Positions 43,949 through 53,557 of a stretch of DNA of 64,000 bases are shown in pieces; position 1 is the stretch's first letter; each line of letters starts with the position of its first letter. The notes under the pieces are model-generated. The model was given only the letters and a program-made list of their open reading frames with translations. It had not been told where the DNA came from and ran no database searches. The position numbers and the translations under genes were made by a program. Origin of the DNA: Acidobacteriota bacterium (lineage in GTDB: Bacteria > Acidobacteriota > UBA6911 > RPQK01 > JAJDTT01). Where the stretch lies: the NCBI GenBank assembly GCA_022827025.1, contig JAJDTT010000278.1, positions 1 through 64,000 on the forward strand, in the 5' to 3' direction.

Positions 43949-45101
43949 CTAAACACCTTTAGATTCTTTATTATTGGATCCGGTCCCCGAGATTCTTCCG
44001 CGCCGGCTCTTCTCCCGGCTGCGCCGTTTCAAGTAGGCTTCGATGAAGAGGTCGATTCCCCCGTCCAGCACCGAATCCACGTTCCCGATCTCGATCCGCG
44101 TCCGGTGATCCTTGACCAGGCGATAGGGGTGTAGCACGTACGAACGGATCTGGCTGCCCCATGCGATATCGGCCTTGGAATCCTCGACCTCATCCAGTTC
44201 CTTTCGCCGCTTCTCCATTTCGTAGTCGTAGAGCTTGGCCCGGAGGACCTTCATCGCCGTGTCCTTGTTCCGGTGTTGGGACCGTTCGTTCTGGCATTGA
44301 ACGACGATTCCCGTCGGCAAATGGGTGATGCGGACGGCCGAGTCGGTGACGTTCACATGCTGCCCGCCGCTGCCGGAGGACCGGTAGGTGTCGATCTTGA
44401 GATCCTTCTCGTCGATGACGATCTGCACGCTGTCGTCGAGCTCAGGCGAAACGAACACCGAAGCGAACGATGTGTGGCGCCTGGCGGCGGCATCGTAAGG
44501 GGAGATGCGCACCAGGCGGTGGACACCGATCTCGCTCAACAGGTACCCGTACCCGTAGTCTCCTTGCGCCAGGAAGGTCGCCGACTTGATCCCGGCTTCC
44601 TCACCCTCCTGAAAATCCACGATCTCCGCCTTGTAGCCCTGCTTTTCGGTCCATCTCAGGTACATGCGCAGGAGCATCTGGGCCCAATCCTGGCTCTCGG
44701 TGCCGCCGGCGCCGGGATGGATGGTGACGATGGCGTTGCAGGCGTCGTGCCGGCCCGAGAGAAGCGTGTTCAACTCAGCCTCGGAGAGCCGGTCCTCCAG
44801 GTCTCGGACCTGTTGCCGGATATCGTCGAGGACGTCCTCCCCTTCCCCTTCCAGCTCGATCAACACCTCCAGGTCCTCCAGCCCGTTCCCACACTCCCGG
44901 GACAACTCCAGGCTCCGGTGCAGGTAACGGCGGCGGCGGAGAACGTGTTGGGACTCCTGGGCCCGGGTCCAGAAGGACGGGTCCGAGATCACCTTCTCGA
45001 TCTGTTGGAGTTCCTTTTCCTTGGCCTCGACGTCAAAGATACTCCCACAGGTTGCCGATCCTGGTCCGCAGATCGCGATAGCGTTCCTGAATATCCTCCA
45101 T
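43949..45101 (-). CDS. prfB: Peptide chain release factor 2 (expressed by +1 frameshift)
   Basis: 383 residues after frameshifting. ATG 45101 lies behind GGGAGG; 22 codons (MEDIQERYRDLRTRIGNLWE then YL) reach CTT-TGA-C at 45038-45032, the standard RF2 slip site, with GGGAG placed 3 bases before it. After the shift the frame continues DVEAKEKELQQIEKVISDPS into a full RF2: VTIHPGAGGTESQDWAQML, the GGQ loop (SSGSGGQHVNVTDSAVR) and IVVQCQNERSQHRNKDTAM. It releases nascent chains at UGA and UAA and regulates itself through the slip. Confidence 0.97.
45032..45047 (-). other. prfB: Programmed +1 frameshift site of prfB
   Basis: On the minus strand the sequence reads GGGAG-TAT-CTT-TGA-C, with an internal Shine-Dalgarno-like GGGAG three bases before CTT and an in-frame TGA followed by C, the weakest termination context. 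This matches the autoregulatory slip site known from RF2 genes of many bacteria. Confidence 0.93.
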
Positions 45102-45188
45102 GGCGGCGGCCTCCCTGATTTCAGCGTACGGATTCCGGCGGTGGCGCTCTCCGAACGGTAGGGTTCGATCGGAAATCACGGCGACGCC

Positions 45189-46679
45189 TCAACGCCGTCT
45201 CCGCGGAAAAACCAGACCGAGAAGAGCCAAGCCAGCCAGGAACATATTAATCCATTCGCCCACCCGGGAGTAAACGGTCCGGTAGGAACTCGACTGGACC
45301 GTGTCGACCAGCAGTCCCTCCTCGAAGAGGCCCGTCCGGCTGCGAACGGCGCCCGTGGCGTCGATGTGGGCCGAGTAGCCGCTGTTGGCGCAGCGCAGCA
45401 GGGGACGGCGCTGTTCGATGGCCCGAAAAGCGCCGAACTGAAAGTGTTGCATCGGAGCCGCCGTCGTGCCGTACCAGGTGTCGTTGGTGATGTTGACGAG
45501 GATCTGGGCCCCGTTCCGGACGAAGTCCCGGGCCAACTCGGGGAAAATGCCCTCGAAGCAGATCAGGGTCGCGAACCGGACCCCGGAGACCCGGCCCAGG
45601 ACATACTCCTGCCCGGGTTGGAACCCGCCCACCTCCTGAACCAGAGGTGAGGCGAATGCCAGCCACTCCGCCATCGGAACGTACTCCCCAAAGGGAACCA
45701 GGTGGATCTTGTCGTAGCGGTAGGACACCGTTTCCCCGCCCTCCAGGAGGTAGGCGCTGTTGAAATAGCGGGTCGACGGGGGCCGTTCGATGGAGGTGAC
45801 GTTCATCACCAGGGGAACCCCCGACGCCTGGACCTGGCGCTGCCAGAACGCCCGGAATTCGGAGTCTGCCGTAAACAGGTAGGGGTTCTGAGCCTCCGGG
45901 AAGATCACCCAGTCGACTCCTGCTTCCACCGCCTTCCGGTAGTGCCGGGGAAGGTCGTCGAAGTACTTTTCCGCATAGTGCCGCCCATCGGCGAAGAGCC
46001 CCACGTCGGGCTGCACCAGGGCGACGCGCAGTTCCGCGCCCGGAGGCGGGTTCCAGACGTGGCAGCGGTACCACCCATAGAGATTGGCTCCGGCGAAGCA
46101 GAGCGCAAACAGGGCCGGGATTCTCCAATTCCGGTATCGAAGGGCCGCTACCAGAGCGGCATTCCCCAGCAGCACCAGAAAGGAGATCAGGTAGACGCCG
46201 CTCAGGTCCGCCACCTGGACGATCCAGCGGTACGGGAACTGCGTGTGTCCCACCAACGCCCAGGGGAATCCGTTGACCGTGTAGTAGTTGCGCAGCAGCT
46301 CGGTCAGGATCCAGAGGCCCGGAACCGACCAGAGAGCGATGCCGGCGGACCGCCGGGCTACAGCGTGGGTCAGGAGGGAAAAAGGAAGCAGGAACAGGTC
46401 CAGCAACAGGATCATGAGCCCGAAGATAAGAGCGGAGGTGAACCAGTCCAGATTGCCGTACTCGACCAGCACCCGCGGAATCCAGTAGAGGACTCCGCCG
46501 AAGTAGAGGGACGAGAAAATCAGGTGTCCCGCCAGAATCCGCCGCCGGGAACCGGTCTCCAGGAGGAACTGCAGGTAAGGGGCCAGTGTGACCCAGGCCA
46601 GGGGGAATAGGGAAAATCCGGGGAAGGCCAGGCAGATCCCGATTCCGGAGACCAGCGGACGCAGCGCCCAGCGTGTCAT
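45189..46679 (-). CDS. lnt: Apolipoprotein N-acyltransferase
   Basis: 496 residues from ATG 46679, which overlaps the stop of the SPOR gene (ATGA). The N-terminal half has about six membrane helices; the C-terminal half is a nitrilase-like domain with the triad in VIFPEAQNPY (Glu), YDKIHLVPFGEYVP (Lys) and ATLICFEGIFPELA (Cys). A last helix near the C-terminus ends with RRRR. It adds the third acyl chain to lipoproteins before Lol sorting. Typical Lnt length is about 510. Confidence 0.96.
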   Translation of the reverse strand: MTRWALRPLVSGIGICLAFPGFSLFPLAWVTLAPYLQFLLETGSRRRILAGHLIFSSLYFGGVLYWIPRVLVEYGNLDWFTSALIFGLMILLLDLFLLPFSLLTHAVARRSAGIALWSVPGLWILTELLRNYYTVNGFPWALVGHTQFPYRWIVQVADLSGVYLISFLVLLGNAALVAALRYRNWRIPALFALCFAGANLYGWYRCHVWNPPPGAELRVALVQPDVGLFADGRHYAEKYFDDLPRHYRKAVEAGVDWVIFPEAQNPYLFTADSEFRAFWQRQVQASGVPLVMNVTSIERPPSTRYFNSAYLLEGGETVSYRYDKIHLVPFGEYVPMAEWLAFASPLVQEVGGFQPGQEYVLGRVSGVRFATLICFEGIFPELARDFVRNGAQILVNITNDTWYGTTAAPMQHFQFGAFRAIEQRRPLLRCANSGYSAHIDATGAVRSRTGLFEEGLLVDTVQSSSYRTVYSRVGEWINMFLAGLALLGLVFPRRRR

Positions 46680-47236
46680 GGAGACTTGGACGTGCTCCGG
46701 ACGTAGGTGTTGAACCCGTCGTCGTACAATCGCCGGGCCCAGCGGTAGGCTTCCGTGTCGGTGGAAAACTCGCCGACCCACACCAGGTAGAAAGGATTGT
46801 TCGGGCCCGGCCGGCGAATCACGGCCGGGTAATCCCTGGCCTGCGCCCTCATCATCATTCGCCTCGCCGCTTGTTCCTGCTCCGTAGCGGCGATTTGGAC
46901 CGTGTAAAGGCTTCCGTCGGACGGGGCAGCCTGAGGGTCACCCATAGCGCCGGCGTCCCGTGAGCCTTGTTGCGGGAGGGGAGGAGACTCGGCGCCGGCC
47001 GCGTCCGCACCCCGGGTCGCCGGGTCGTTCAGGCGCCCGTAGAACTCCAACCGTGTCGTCGAATCGGACCCGGAGGCGCCGACGTCCGCCGGAGCCGCGA
47101 AACGTGCCGGCTCCGCCTCCACCGGGAAACTGCGGCCCACGTAGAGGCCGAGGAGGAAGAACCCGGTTACCGTCAGGAGAGTGAGCACATAGAGGTGAAC
47201 GATCTCTCTCCAATCAATCTTCGGAATCACCGCCAC
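46676..47236 (-). CDS. SPOR-domain membrane protein
   Basis: 186 residues from a GTG (a second GTG lies two codons downstream). A cytoplasmic N-terminus, one membrane helix ([23 protein letters not shown], about 12-34), a low-complexity linker rich in Ala, Gly and Asp (40-105) and a C-terminal SPOR domain ([19 protein letters not shown] ... [22 protein letters not shown], about 109-182). SPOR domains bind denuded peptidoglycan at division sites. It overlaps the stomatin gene by 23 bases and lnt by 4. Confidence 0.88.
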   Translation of the reverse strand: MAVIPKIDWREIVHLYVLTLLTVTGFFLLGLYVGRSFPVEAEPARFAAPADVGASGSDSTTRLEFYGRLNDPATRGADAAGAESPPLPQQGSRDAGAMGDPQAAPSDGSLYTVQIAATEQEQAARRMMMRAQARDYPAVIRRPGPNNPFYLVWVGEFSTDTEAYRWARRLYDDGFNTYVRSTSKSP

Positions 47237-48011
47237 TTTGAGCCCCGGCCTTCTTGGCGATCTTAATCAGGGGAGACAGGAGGTCCATGGGGATGGGGAA
47301 TACGATGGTGGAATTCTGCTCGGTGGCGATCTCCGACAGTGTCGAGAGATAGCGCAACTGCAGCGACACCGGCTCCTGGGAAAGGGTGCTGCCCGCTTCC
47401 TGCAGGCGCGCCGCCGCCTGGAACTCGCCTTCGGCATGGATCACCTTGGCTCTCCGTTCCCGCTCGGCTTCGGCCTGCCGGGCCATGGCCCGCTGCATCT
47501 CCGCCGGAAGATCCACGGTCTTGATCTCCACCAGGGAAACCTTGATTCCCCAGGGATCCGTGTGCTGATCCAGAATCGACTGCAGCCGATCGTTGAGCTC
47601 TTCCCGTTTGCTCAACAAGTCATCCAACTCCACCTGTCCCAGGACCGAGCGCAGGGTCGTCTGGGAGAGCTGGGAGGTGGCGTACAAGTAGTTCTCCACC
47701 GACACGACGGCGCTGTTCGGCTCGATGACTCGAAAATAGACGATGGCGTTGACCTTGACCGAGACGTTGTCCTTGGTGATGACGTCCTGGGCCGGGACGT
47801 CCATGGCCACCATCCTCAGACTGATGCGCTCCATGCGGTCGATGGGCCAGAAGACCAGGATCAATCCGGGACCCTTCGATTCGGGCAGGAGTCTTCCGAG
47901 TCGGAATATGACTCCACGCTCATACTCCCTCAGCACATTGACGACCGAGAGCACATAGAGAATGACGATGCCGACCAGCACTATGGTTGAGAACGGAATA
48001 CCTTCAAACAT
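47214..48011 (-). CDS. SPFH/stomatin-family protein (slipin)
   Basis: 265 residues from ATG 48011 behind GGAGG. One N-terminal membrane segment ([21 protein letters not shown]), then the band-7 domain with [21 protein letters not shown] and a helical region ([27 protein letters not shown]) before the C-terminus. Slipins form ring-shaped membrane assemblies and pair with NfeD proteases, as here where nfeD is directly upstream on the same strand. Confidence 0.94.
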   Translation of the reverse strand: MFEGIPFSTIVLVGIVILYVLSVVNVLREYERGVIFRLGRLLPESKGPGLILVFWPIDRMERISLRMVAMDVPAQDVITKDNVSVKVNAIVYFRVIEPNSAVVSVENYLYATSQLSQTTLRSVLGQVELDDLLSKREELNDRLQSILDQHTDPWGIKVSLVEIKTVDLPAEMQRAMARQAEAERERRAKVIHAEGEFQAAARLQEAGSTLSQEPVSLQLRYLSTLSEIATEQNSTIVFPIPMDLLSPLIKIAKKAGAQSGGDSED

Positions 48012-48071
48012 GGAAACCTCCACTCCTGCAGGAAGACCCGCACTGATTTCGGACGAATCGATTCGGGCCGC

Positions 48072-49379
48072 TCACCCCTCTTCCTCTGTAGCCGTGGCCA
48101 AAGATACTCCCGACCCGGCGTAGGGCTCAACGACCAGGAGCAGATTCTTGGAAGCCACCACCTTGACCCGGGCGCCCTGGGGAATCGATGTCGCCGACAC
48201 CGCTTTCCATCGTTCGCCGGCGACCAGCGCCCAACCCTCATCCCCTTCGATGGAGGTCTGGGCCACGCCATGCAATCCCACCATCCCCCGCGTCCCGGTG
48301 GTGACTCTCAGTCGCACCGACTTCACGGTGAGGTGCAGCAGGAGGATGGCAATCAGGGCGAACGGAATGGCGACCGCCACGGCCAGACCGTAGCTGATCC
48401 GGAGCTCGGGAAAAGGAGAGTCCACCAGAAACAGGAAGCCCAAAATCATAGCGACGGTTCCTCCGGCACCGAGAATCCCGAATCCCTGAACCGTGACCTC
48501 GGCCACGAACAAACCCAGGGCCAGGAGGATGAGCAGAATCCCGATGTAGTTCACGGGAAGCAGCGAGAATCCGAGAAGGGCCAGGAGCAGGCTGATCCCT
48601 CCCAACACTCCCGGAAGAATCAGGCCCGGGTTCGAAAACTCCAGGTAGAGCCCCAGCAGGCCGATCACGCCCAGGATGAGAGCGACGTTGGGATTGGCGA
48701 TGGAGCTGAGGATCTTCTGGCGGAACGTCATCTCGACGACCCGAACATCCTGGCCTTCGGCCGTCAGAACCTGGGAGGTTCCCGAAAAACGCTTGATCTG
48801 CCGTCCCTCCAGGGCCGCCATGAGTTCGCTCTCGTCGCCCGCGACCAAGTCGATGAGTCCCCCGTCGAGGGCTTCCTGAGCGGTGTAGGACTTGCTCTCC
48901 AGGACCCCCTTCTCGGCCAGTTCGTAGTTGCGCTTCCGCTGTTGGACGATGGCCCTCAAACCCGCCACGGCGTCGTTTTTCACCTTCTCCAGCATGATCT
49001 TGTTCTCCATGCCGAAGGGGAACACGGGATGCGCCGCCCCCGTATTGGTTCCGGGAGCCATGACGGCGACGTCTGCCGAGAGCAGGATGAAGAAGCCGGC
49101 GGACGCGGCGCGGGCCCCCTGGGGAGCGACGAAGCAGACGACGGGAACCGGCGAATTCAGGATGCTCTGGATGATCTCCTGCATGGAGATGCCCAGGCCG
49201 CCCGGCGTGGCCAGGCGGATCAGGAGGAATTCGGCATTCGCATCCTCCGCCTGTTCGATGGCGGAAGTAATGAATTCGGAGGTGATGGGATCGATGGGCC
49301 CGTCGATCTCCACCTTCAGGATTTCGGCTTGCGCAACCGGTGCCGAGAGGAGCAGGAGCAGGCCGAGAGCCCTCTTCAT
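48072..49379 (-). CDS. NfeD-type membrane serine protease (ClpP class)
   Basis: 435 residues. A signal peptide (MKRALGLLLLLSAPVAQA), then a ClpP-like domain with Ser93 in ARAASAGFF and a nearby Lys (132 or 134) that fits the Ser-Lys dyad. Four or five membrane helices follow (about 220-350) and a C-terminal NfeD OB-fold (GMVGLHGVAQTSIEGDEGWALVAGERW, about 365-425). Long NfeD proteins cleave the C-terminus of their partner stomatin. It stands directly before the slipin gene, spaced 60 bases. Confidence 0.92.
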   Translation of the reverse strand: MKRALGLLLLLSAPVAQAEILKVEIDGPIDPITSEFITSAIEQAEDANAEFLLIRLATPGGLGISMQEIIQSILNSPVPVVCFVAPQGARAASAGFFILLSADVAVMAPGTNTGAAHPVFPFGMENKIMLEKVKNDAVAGLRAIVQQRKRNYELAEKGVLESKSYTAQEALDGGLIDLVAGDESELMAALEGRQIKRFSGTSQVLTAEGQDVRVVEMTFRQKILSSIANPNVALILGVIGLLGLYLEFSNPGLILPGVLGGISLLLALLGFSLLPVNYIGILLILLALGLFVAEVTVQGFGILGAGGTVAMILGFLFLVDSPFPELRISYGLAVAVAIPFALIAILLLHLTVKSVRLRVTTGTRGMVGLHGVAQTSIEGDEGWALVAGERWKAVSATSIPQGARVKVVASKNLLLVVEPYAGSGVSLATATEEEG

Positions 49380-49684
49380 CAGACCAGCGATCTTATCAGT
49401 CCCGGGAGAAACTCGCCAAGGTGACCGGCCGGACCCGGACCCTGCCCCAAGTCGAGGACACGCGGCCAGCGGGTCCCTTTAGAGGGGCACCCCAACGGAG
49501 ATTCACCATGCATAGTGAAATATGACCTGTCATTCACCTTTTATGGATATTTTCGACCCTTGTCACGAAATCGAGAATTGGATAGCCGCTCCCCCACCGG
49601 CCCCGGTCCAGCGAAATCCTGCGAGAAAAAGGCGGTCTGGGAACGGAGGCTTTCCGGCCGGCGGTTCCGATCCGGCGGCGAAGA

Positions 49685-49709
49685 GGGGGACAAGAATGTC
49701 CCCCCTCCG
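49685..49709 (+). repeat. Hairpin repeat D-type, copy 1
   Basis: A perfect 8-base stem, GGGGGACA (49685-49692) and TGTCCCCC (49697-49704), with loop AGAA and followed by CTCC. The same layout, with stem GGGCGACA, loop AGGA and CTCC, recurs at 51007-51030. The 353-base gap 49380-49732 contains no gene I can support. Confidence 0.7.
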
Positions 49710-49720
49710 GGTGCGGCTGC

Positions 49721-49726
49721 TATACT
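49721..49726 (+). promoter_or_regulatory. Possible -10 box directly before moaD
   Basis: TATACT ends 6 bases before the moaD GTG, and no Shine-Dalgarno is visible. If it is real, the transcript would start at or near the GTG and be leaderless. No convincing -35 is present. Confidence 0.25.
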
Positions 49727-49732
49727 TCACCC

Positions 49733-49987
49733 GTGGTCGTCAAGATCTGCCTCTTCGCATCCCTCCGGGACGTGGTGGGCCAGTCCGAAATCGTCATCGA
49801 CTCGGTCCCGCCGGGAAACACGGCGCTTCAGGTGTTCCACCGGCTGGCGAGGCGGTTCCCCGGCCTGCGGCGTTACCGCAAGGCCCTCCTGGTGGCCGTC
49901 AACCAGGAGTACTCGGACTGGGACCAGGAGGTTTCGCCCGGGGACGAGATCGCTTTCTTTCCCCCCGTCAGCGGAGGAGCCGCGTGA
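49733..49987 (+). CDS. moaD: Molybdopterin synthase small subunit MoaD (with two residues after Gly-Gly)
   Basis: 84 residues from a GTG. Ubiquitin-like fold: VKICLFASLRDVVGQSEIVI, a helix with ALQVFHRLARRFPGLRRYRK, then VAVNQEYSDWDQEVSPGDEIAFFPPVSGG. MoaD normally ends at Gly-Gly, where the thiocarboxylate forms; here the codons GCC GCG add Ala-Ala before the TGA. Either the tail is trimmed or the shift is a real oddity. Its stop overlaps the moaE GTG by four bases. Confidence 0.92.
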   Translation: MVVKICLFASLRDVVGQSEIVIDSVPPGNTALQVFHRLARRFPGLRRYRKALLVAVNQEYSDWDQEVSPGDEIAFFPPVSGGAA

Positions 49988-50397
49988 TCGAGCTGGTCAC
50001 GACTCCCATCGACCGGGAGCAGGTGGTCCGCAGCGTCGCTTCTCCTCAAGCGGGCGCCGTGGCCACCTTCGACGGCGTGGTGCGGGACCACGCCCGGGGC
50101 AAGTCGGTCACCCATCTCTACTATGAGGCCTACCCGGAAATGGCCAAGACCGAGATGGTCAAGATCCGCAAGCAGGCCCTCGAGAGGTGGCCGCTTCACG
50201 GATTGGCCATCGTCCATCGAACCGGAAGGCTGGAGGTCGGCGAGAGCAGCGTCTTCATCGCCGTCGCCTCGGCCCATCGCGCGGACGCGTTCGAGGCCTG
50301 CCGGTTCGTCATCGACACGCTCAAGACCTCGGTGCCCATCTGGAAGAAGGAGCACTACCGGGACGGCGAGGTCTGGATCGAGGGTTACGGAGCATGA
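49984..50397 (+). CDS. moaE: Molybdopterin synthase large subunit MoaE
   Basis: 137 residues from GTG 49984; the frame extends upstream to 49522, but that part overlaps moaD in another frame. Blocks: [55 protein letters not shown] and [17 protein letters not shown] with the active-site lysines. With MoaD it converts cPMP into molybdopterin. Translational coupling on both sides (GTGA and ATGA). Confidence 0.96.
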   Translation: MIELVTTPIDREQVVRSVASPQAGAVATFDGVVRDHARGKSVTHLYYEAYPEMAKTEMVKIRKQALERWPLHGLAIVHRTGRLEVGESSVFIAVASAHRADAFEACRFVIDTLKTSVPIWKKEHYRDGEVWIEGYGA

Positions 50398-50870
50398 AAG
50401 CTATCGTCTTGACCGTCAGTGACGGCTGCTACCACGGCCAAAGGCCCGATCGTTCCGGACAGGCTCTGACAAAACAGCTCCGGGAAGCGGGATGGGAGGT
50501 GACGGCCAACCGCATCGTCCCGGATGAGACGGCCGATATTCAGGAACAGGTCCACGCCTGCTGCGATTCCGGCGACACCAAACTCATGGTGATGACGGGC
50601 GGCACCGGACTCGGCCCCAGGGACGTGACGCCGGAGGCCGTTCGGCCCCTGCTGAGCAAAGAGGCCTCAGGCCTCGCCGAACTCATGCGCCTGGAGGGTC
50701 TGAAGAAGACCCCCTTCGCCGCCCTCTCCCGCTCCCTGGCCGGAGCCCGCCGGCAGACGCTGATCCTCTGCCTCCCGGGAAGCCCCAAAGGCGCCACCGA
50801 ATCGCTGGACGCCGTCCTCAAGCTCCTCCCCCACGCCGTGGACCTCCTCCAGGGCCGGACCGGCCACTGA
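50394..50870 (+). CDS. mog: Molybdopterin adenylyltransferase (Mog/MoaB family)
   Basis: 158 residues from ATG 50394, overlapping the moaE stop. The binding block [20 protein letters not shown] is the MoCF signature; [19 protein letters not shown] is near the C-terminus. It adenylates molybdopterin before metal insertion. moaA, moaC and moeA are not in this window, so this is a partial cofactor operon. Confidence 0.93.
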   Translation: MKAIVLTVSDGCYHGQRPDRSGQALTKQLREAGWEVTANRIVPDETADIQEQVHACCDSGDTKLMVMTGGTGLGPRDVTPEAVRPLLSKEASGLAELMRLEGLKKTPFAALSRSLAGARRQTLILCLPGSPKGATESLDAVLKLLPHAVDLLQGRTGH

Positions 50871-50876
50871 TTGCCT

Positions 50877-51030
50877 GGAGCGGCGTGTTTCACGCGGAGC
50901 GGCGTCTTTCAGGCGCCGACTGGGACCGGCGTCCTTCCGGGCGCCGGTCTCCGGAGTGGCAACACAACGAAAGAATACGGGGCGCCTGAAACACGCCCCT
51001 CCCAGTGGGCGACAAGGATGTCGCCCCTCC
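50877..51030 (+). repeat. Hairpin cluster (repeat D), copy 2
   Basis: A run of GC-rich units: GGAGCGGCGTGTTTCACGC, GGAGCGGCGTCTTTCAGGC, a GACCGGCG/CGCCGGTC hairpin (50932-50949), the inverse GGGGCGCCTGAAACACGCC, and the hairpin GGGCGACA-AGGA-TGTCGCCC (51007-51026). The first and fourth units are inverted copies of each other. It lies between convergent mog and the SLC13 gene and could end transcription from either side, though no T-runs follow. Confidence 0.7.
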
Positions 51031-51136
51031 TGGCGTGGTTTGGACCGAAGAGGGCACCCACAAGGGGTGCCCCTACGGGGATTCGAAATCGAGGCTCGAT
51101 CCGTTACGAACACATGCTATTTGCGGGACGGCACAC
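51031..51136 (-). repeat. Dispersed repeat A, copy 3 (full length)
   Basis: Read on the minus strand this matches 16704-16808 almost exactly, from GTGTGCCGTCCCGCAAATA to CGGTCCAAACCACGCCA. It abuts the hairpin cluster directly. It has no B hairpin partner on the expected side. Confidence 0.9.
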
Positions 51137-51199
51137 TCGAAACAAGTTGGTGTCGGATCCGGCCAATCTCTTGCGCCAGCTTCGCAACCCGTTCCGCCT

Positions 51200-53557
51200 T
51201 CATCCTTCCGGCACCAGCGGCCATACGAGCGGAAGCACTGTCAAGACCACGGTCATCACCAGGATCAGCAACGGGAATCCCGCCTTCATAAAATCTACAA
51301 ACCGGTATCCTCCGAAACCCATCACCAACAAATTGACCGGATGGCCCACCGGACTCATGAAGGCGCAGGAACTTCCTACCGCCACCGTCATCATCAGAGC
51401 TTGGGGCGAGAGCCCCTCACTGGTGGCCGTGCTGAGTGCAATGGGGGACATGAGTACCGCCACTGCCGCCGTCGGCATCACTTGAGCTGAAAGGGCGGTG
51501 ATCAAGAAAAGTCCCGCTACCACTGCCAGAGGACCAAAGTCCGCAAAAGATCCCAACACCGCCTTGGCCACCAGCGCAGCAGTTCCGGATTCCTGCATCG
51601 CCAGTCCCAAACTGAGCATCCCCGCGATCAGGATCACCGCTTTCAACTCGATGCACCGATAGGCCTCTTCAATATTGAGACAACCCGTCAGCACCATCAA
51701 AACCGCTCCAATTGGCGCCGCGATAAAAATAGGCAAAAGGCCCGAGACCACCGAAGTCAGGACGCCTGCCATGATTACGGCGCTGACTGGAGCTTTGCGG
51801 CTTCGCACCACCTCTACGACTTCTTCGGTCATGACGAGGAAGTCCGGATGTTCCACCAGGAGCGCGAGCTTTTTCCGGTCGCCATAAAGCAAAAACGCAT
51901 CACCTGGGAGCAGTTCCATCCGCCGGAGCCGGCTCCGGTAAATTTTTCCGTTCCGCCATATCGCAAGGATGGAAACACCGTATTTTTCACGGAAATTGAG
52001 CTCCTCAACTGTCTTTCCCGCGAAGGTCGTGCGTGGAGACAACGAAGCCTCCGCCAAGCCGACAGTGTCGGACTCCAGTCGGCTCAGGTCCAGGGGACGA
52101 TTATCGCCCACTTTCAATTCCTGGAGCGCCTCCAAGATCTTGAGATCCTCGAAGTGTCCCCGGAGTAAGAGAACGTCCCCTCCCTCCAGTTTTGTATCCG
52201 GATCCGGCATGAGAAGCTCTTCACCAGCCCGAAAGATGCCCACAACCGTCAGGCCGAATGCATCGGCCAACTGGGTTTCCGCGAGGAACTGACCGACCAG
52301 TAGTGATTCTTCCGAGATTCTGACGCTTTGGATCCTGCGTTCCATGTGGTAACGGAAGATCAAATCCTTTGCCGGCACGGAATGGACCGTTCCAAAGGTC
52401 TTGTCCTCCTCCAGTGCGGCAAGTCGCCCGCTCTTCATCGCAATCAGCAGGCGGTCCCCTGGAGCAAGAGTCATGGCCCGCAATCCCGTGCGATGTACGC
52501 TGTCACCCCGTAAAATTGCGAGCACGTGCAGGCGGCGAGTCCGGCGCAGGTTTGCCTTTCGAACTGTCTGCCCGATCAGCGATGAATCTTCTGCCAACTC
52601 CAGTTCCGCTACCCCGATAGAAGCCTCTGCAATCCGCTCCAGAGTCCGATCTCTCGACTCAATCTCCAGATGCTTCCATGCGCGCAGGCCCTCGAACCTT
52701 TCCAGGGTTCCTTCAACAACCATCTCGTCTCCCCCCCTTAGAACGAAGTCCGTTCCAGGAGCGAGGATCATCTGCCCGCTTCGTTGCACAGCTACCACGT
52801 TCAGACCCAGGGCATGGCCCAACCGGCCTTGCTGCAGTGTTTTACCTGCCAGAGCTGAATTTTTGGGCGCTTTCAGCATTCCGATCAGGCCGCCCAAGTC
52901 GTAAAGTCCCCCCAAATCCGCTGGAGCCGATTCCTTTTTCGGATCTCGGTTCGGAAACAGCCGCCGCCCCAGGAAAGTCATATAAACGACCCCTGCAGCA
53001 AGCGCTGTCAACCCGACCGGTGTGAACGAAAACATCCCGAACGGCTCAAACCCGGCATCCCGCAACGCCCCGTTCACCAGGATGTTTGGTGCCGTTCCGA
53101 TCAAGGTCGTCATCCCGCCCAGCAGGGATCCGAAGGCCAGGGGCATGAGCAGTTTGGATGGCGCTGTCCCTATGCGTCGGGCCATATCCAGCACCACCGG
53201 CAGCATGAGGGCGGCGATCCCAATGTCGTTCATGATTCCTGACAGGAGGCCCACCGTGGCCATCATCACCGCGGTGAGCCGGCCGACTCCGTCACCCGAT
53301 GCCGCCAGGACCCGTTGGCCAATGAAATGAGCCACCCCAGTCCGGGTAAGCCCTCCGCTCAAGACCAGGACTGAAGCGATTGTGACTACCGCTTCGTTGG
53401 CGAAGCCCATGATCGCCTCCTCGCCCTCGAGGATGTTCGTCACCACGAGCCCCAGCATCACCATCAACGCCACCAGATCCACCCGGACCCTTTCGGTCAC
53501 GAACAGGACCACCGCGGCTGCAAGAATCCCCCCGACTACGAAAACCTCGTAATTCAT
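51200..53557 (-). CDS. SLC13/DASS-type permease with four RCK_C domains
   Basis: 785 residues from ATG 53557. Residues 1-205 have about six membrane helices with GIMNDIGIAALMLPVVLDMA and MTTLIGTAPNILVNGALRD; residues 590-785 have the second half with AQVMPTAAVAVLMSPIAL and SPVGHPVNLLVMGFGGYRFVDF. Between them lie four tandem RCK_C (TrkA-C) domains, roughly 217-290, 312-388, 408-482 and 497-572. Relatives usually have two. Family members carry anions such as sulfate, dicarboxylates or tellurite; the RCK_C domains likely bind a regulatory ligand. Neighbours give no clue to the substrate. Confidence 0.88.
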   Translation of the reverse strand: MNYEVFVVGGILAAAVVLFVTERVRVDLVALMVMLGLVVTNILEGEEAIMGFANEAVVTIASVLVLSGGLTRTGVAHFIGQRVLAASGDGVGRLTAVMMATVGLLSGIMNDIGIAALMLPVVLDMARRIGTAPSKLLMPLAFGSLLGGMTTLIGTAPNILVNGALRDAGFEPFGMFSFTPVGLTALAAGVVYMTFLGRRLFPNRDPKKESAPADLGGLYDLGGLIGMLKAPKNSALAGKTLQQGRLGHALGLNVVAVQRSGQMILAPGTDFVLRGGDEMVVEGTLERFEGLRAWKHLEIESRDRTLERIAEASIGVAELELAEDSSLIGQTVRKANLRRTRRLHVLAILRGDSVHRTGLRAMTLAPGDRLLIAMKSGRLAALEEDKTFGTVHSVPAKDLIFRYHMERRIQSVRISEESLLVGQFLAETQLADAFGLTVVGIFRAGEELLMPDPDTKLEGGDVLLLRGHFEDLKILEALQELKVGDNRPLDLSRLESDTVGLAEASLSPRTTFAGKTVEELNFREKYGVSILAIWRNGKIYRSRLRRMELLPGDAFLLYGDRKKLALLVEHPDFLVMTEEVVEVVRSRKAPVSAVIMAGVLTSVVSGLLPIFIAAPIGAVLMVLTGCLNIEEAYRCIELKAVILIAGMLSLGLAMQESGTAALVAKAVLGSFADFGPLAVVAGLFLITALSAQVMPTAAVAVLMSPIALSTATSEGLSPQALMMTVAVGSSCAFMSPVGHPVNLLVMGFGGYRFVDFMKAGFPLLILVMTVVLTVLPLVWPLVPEG

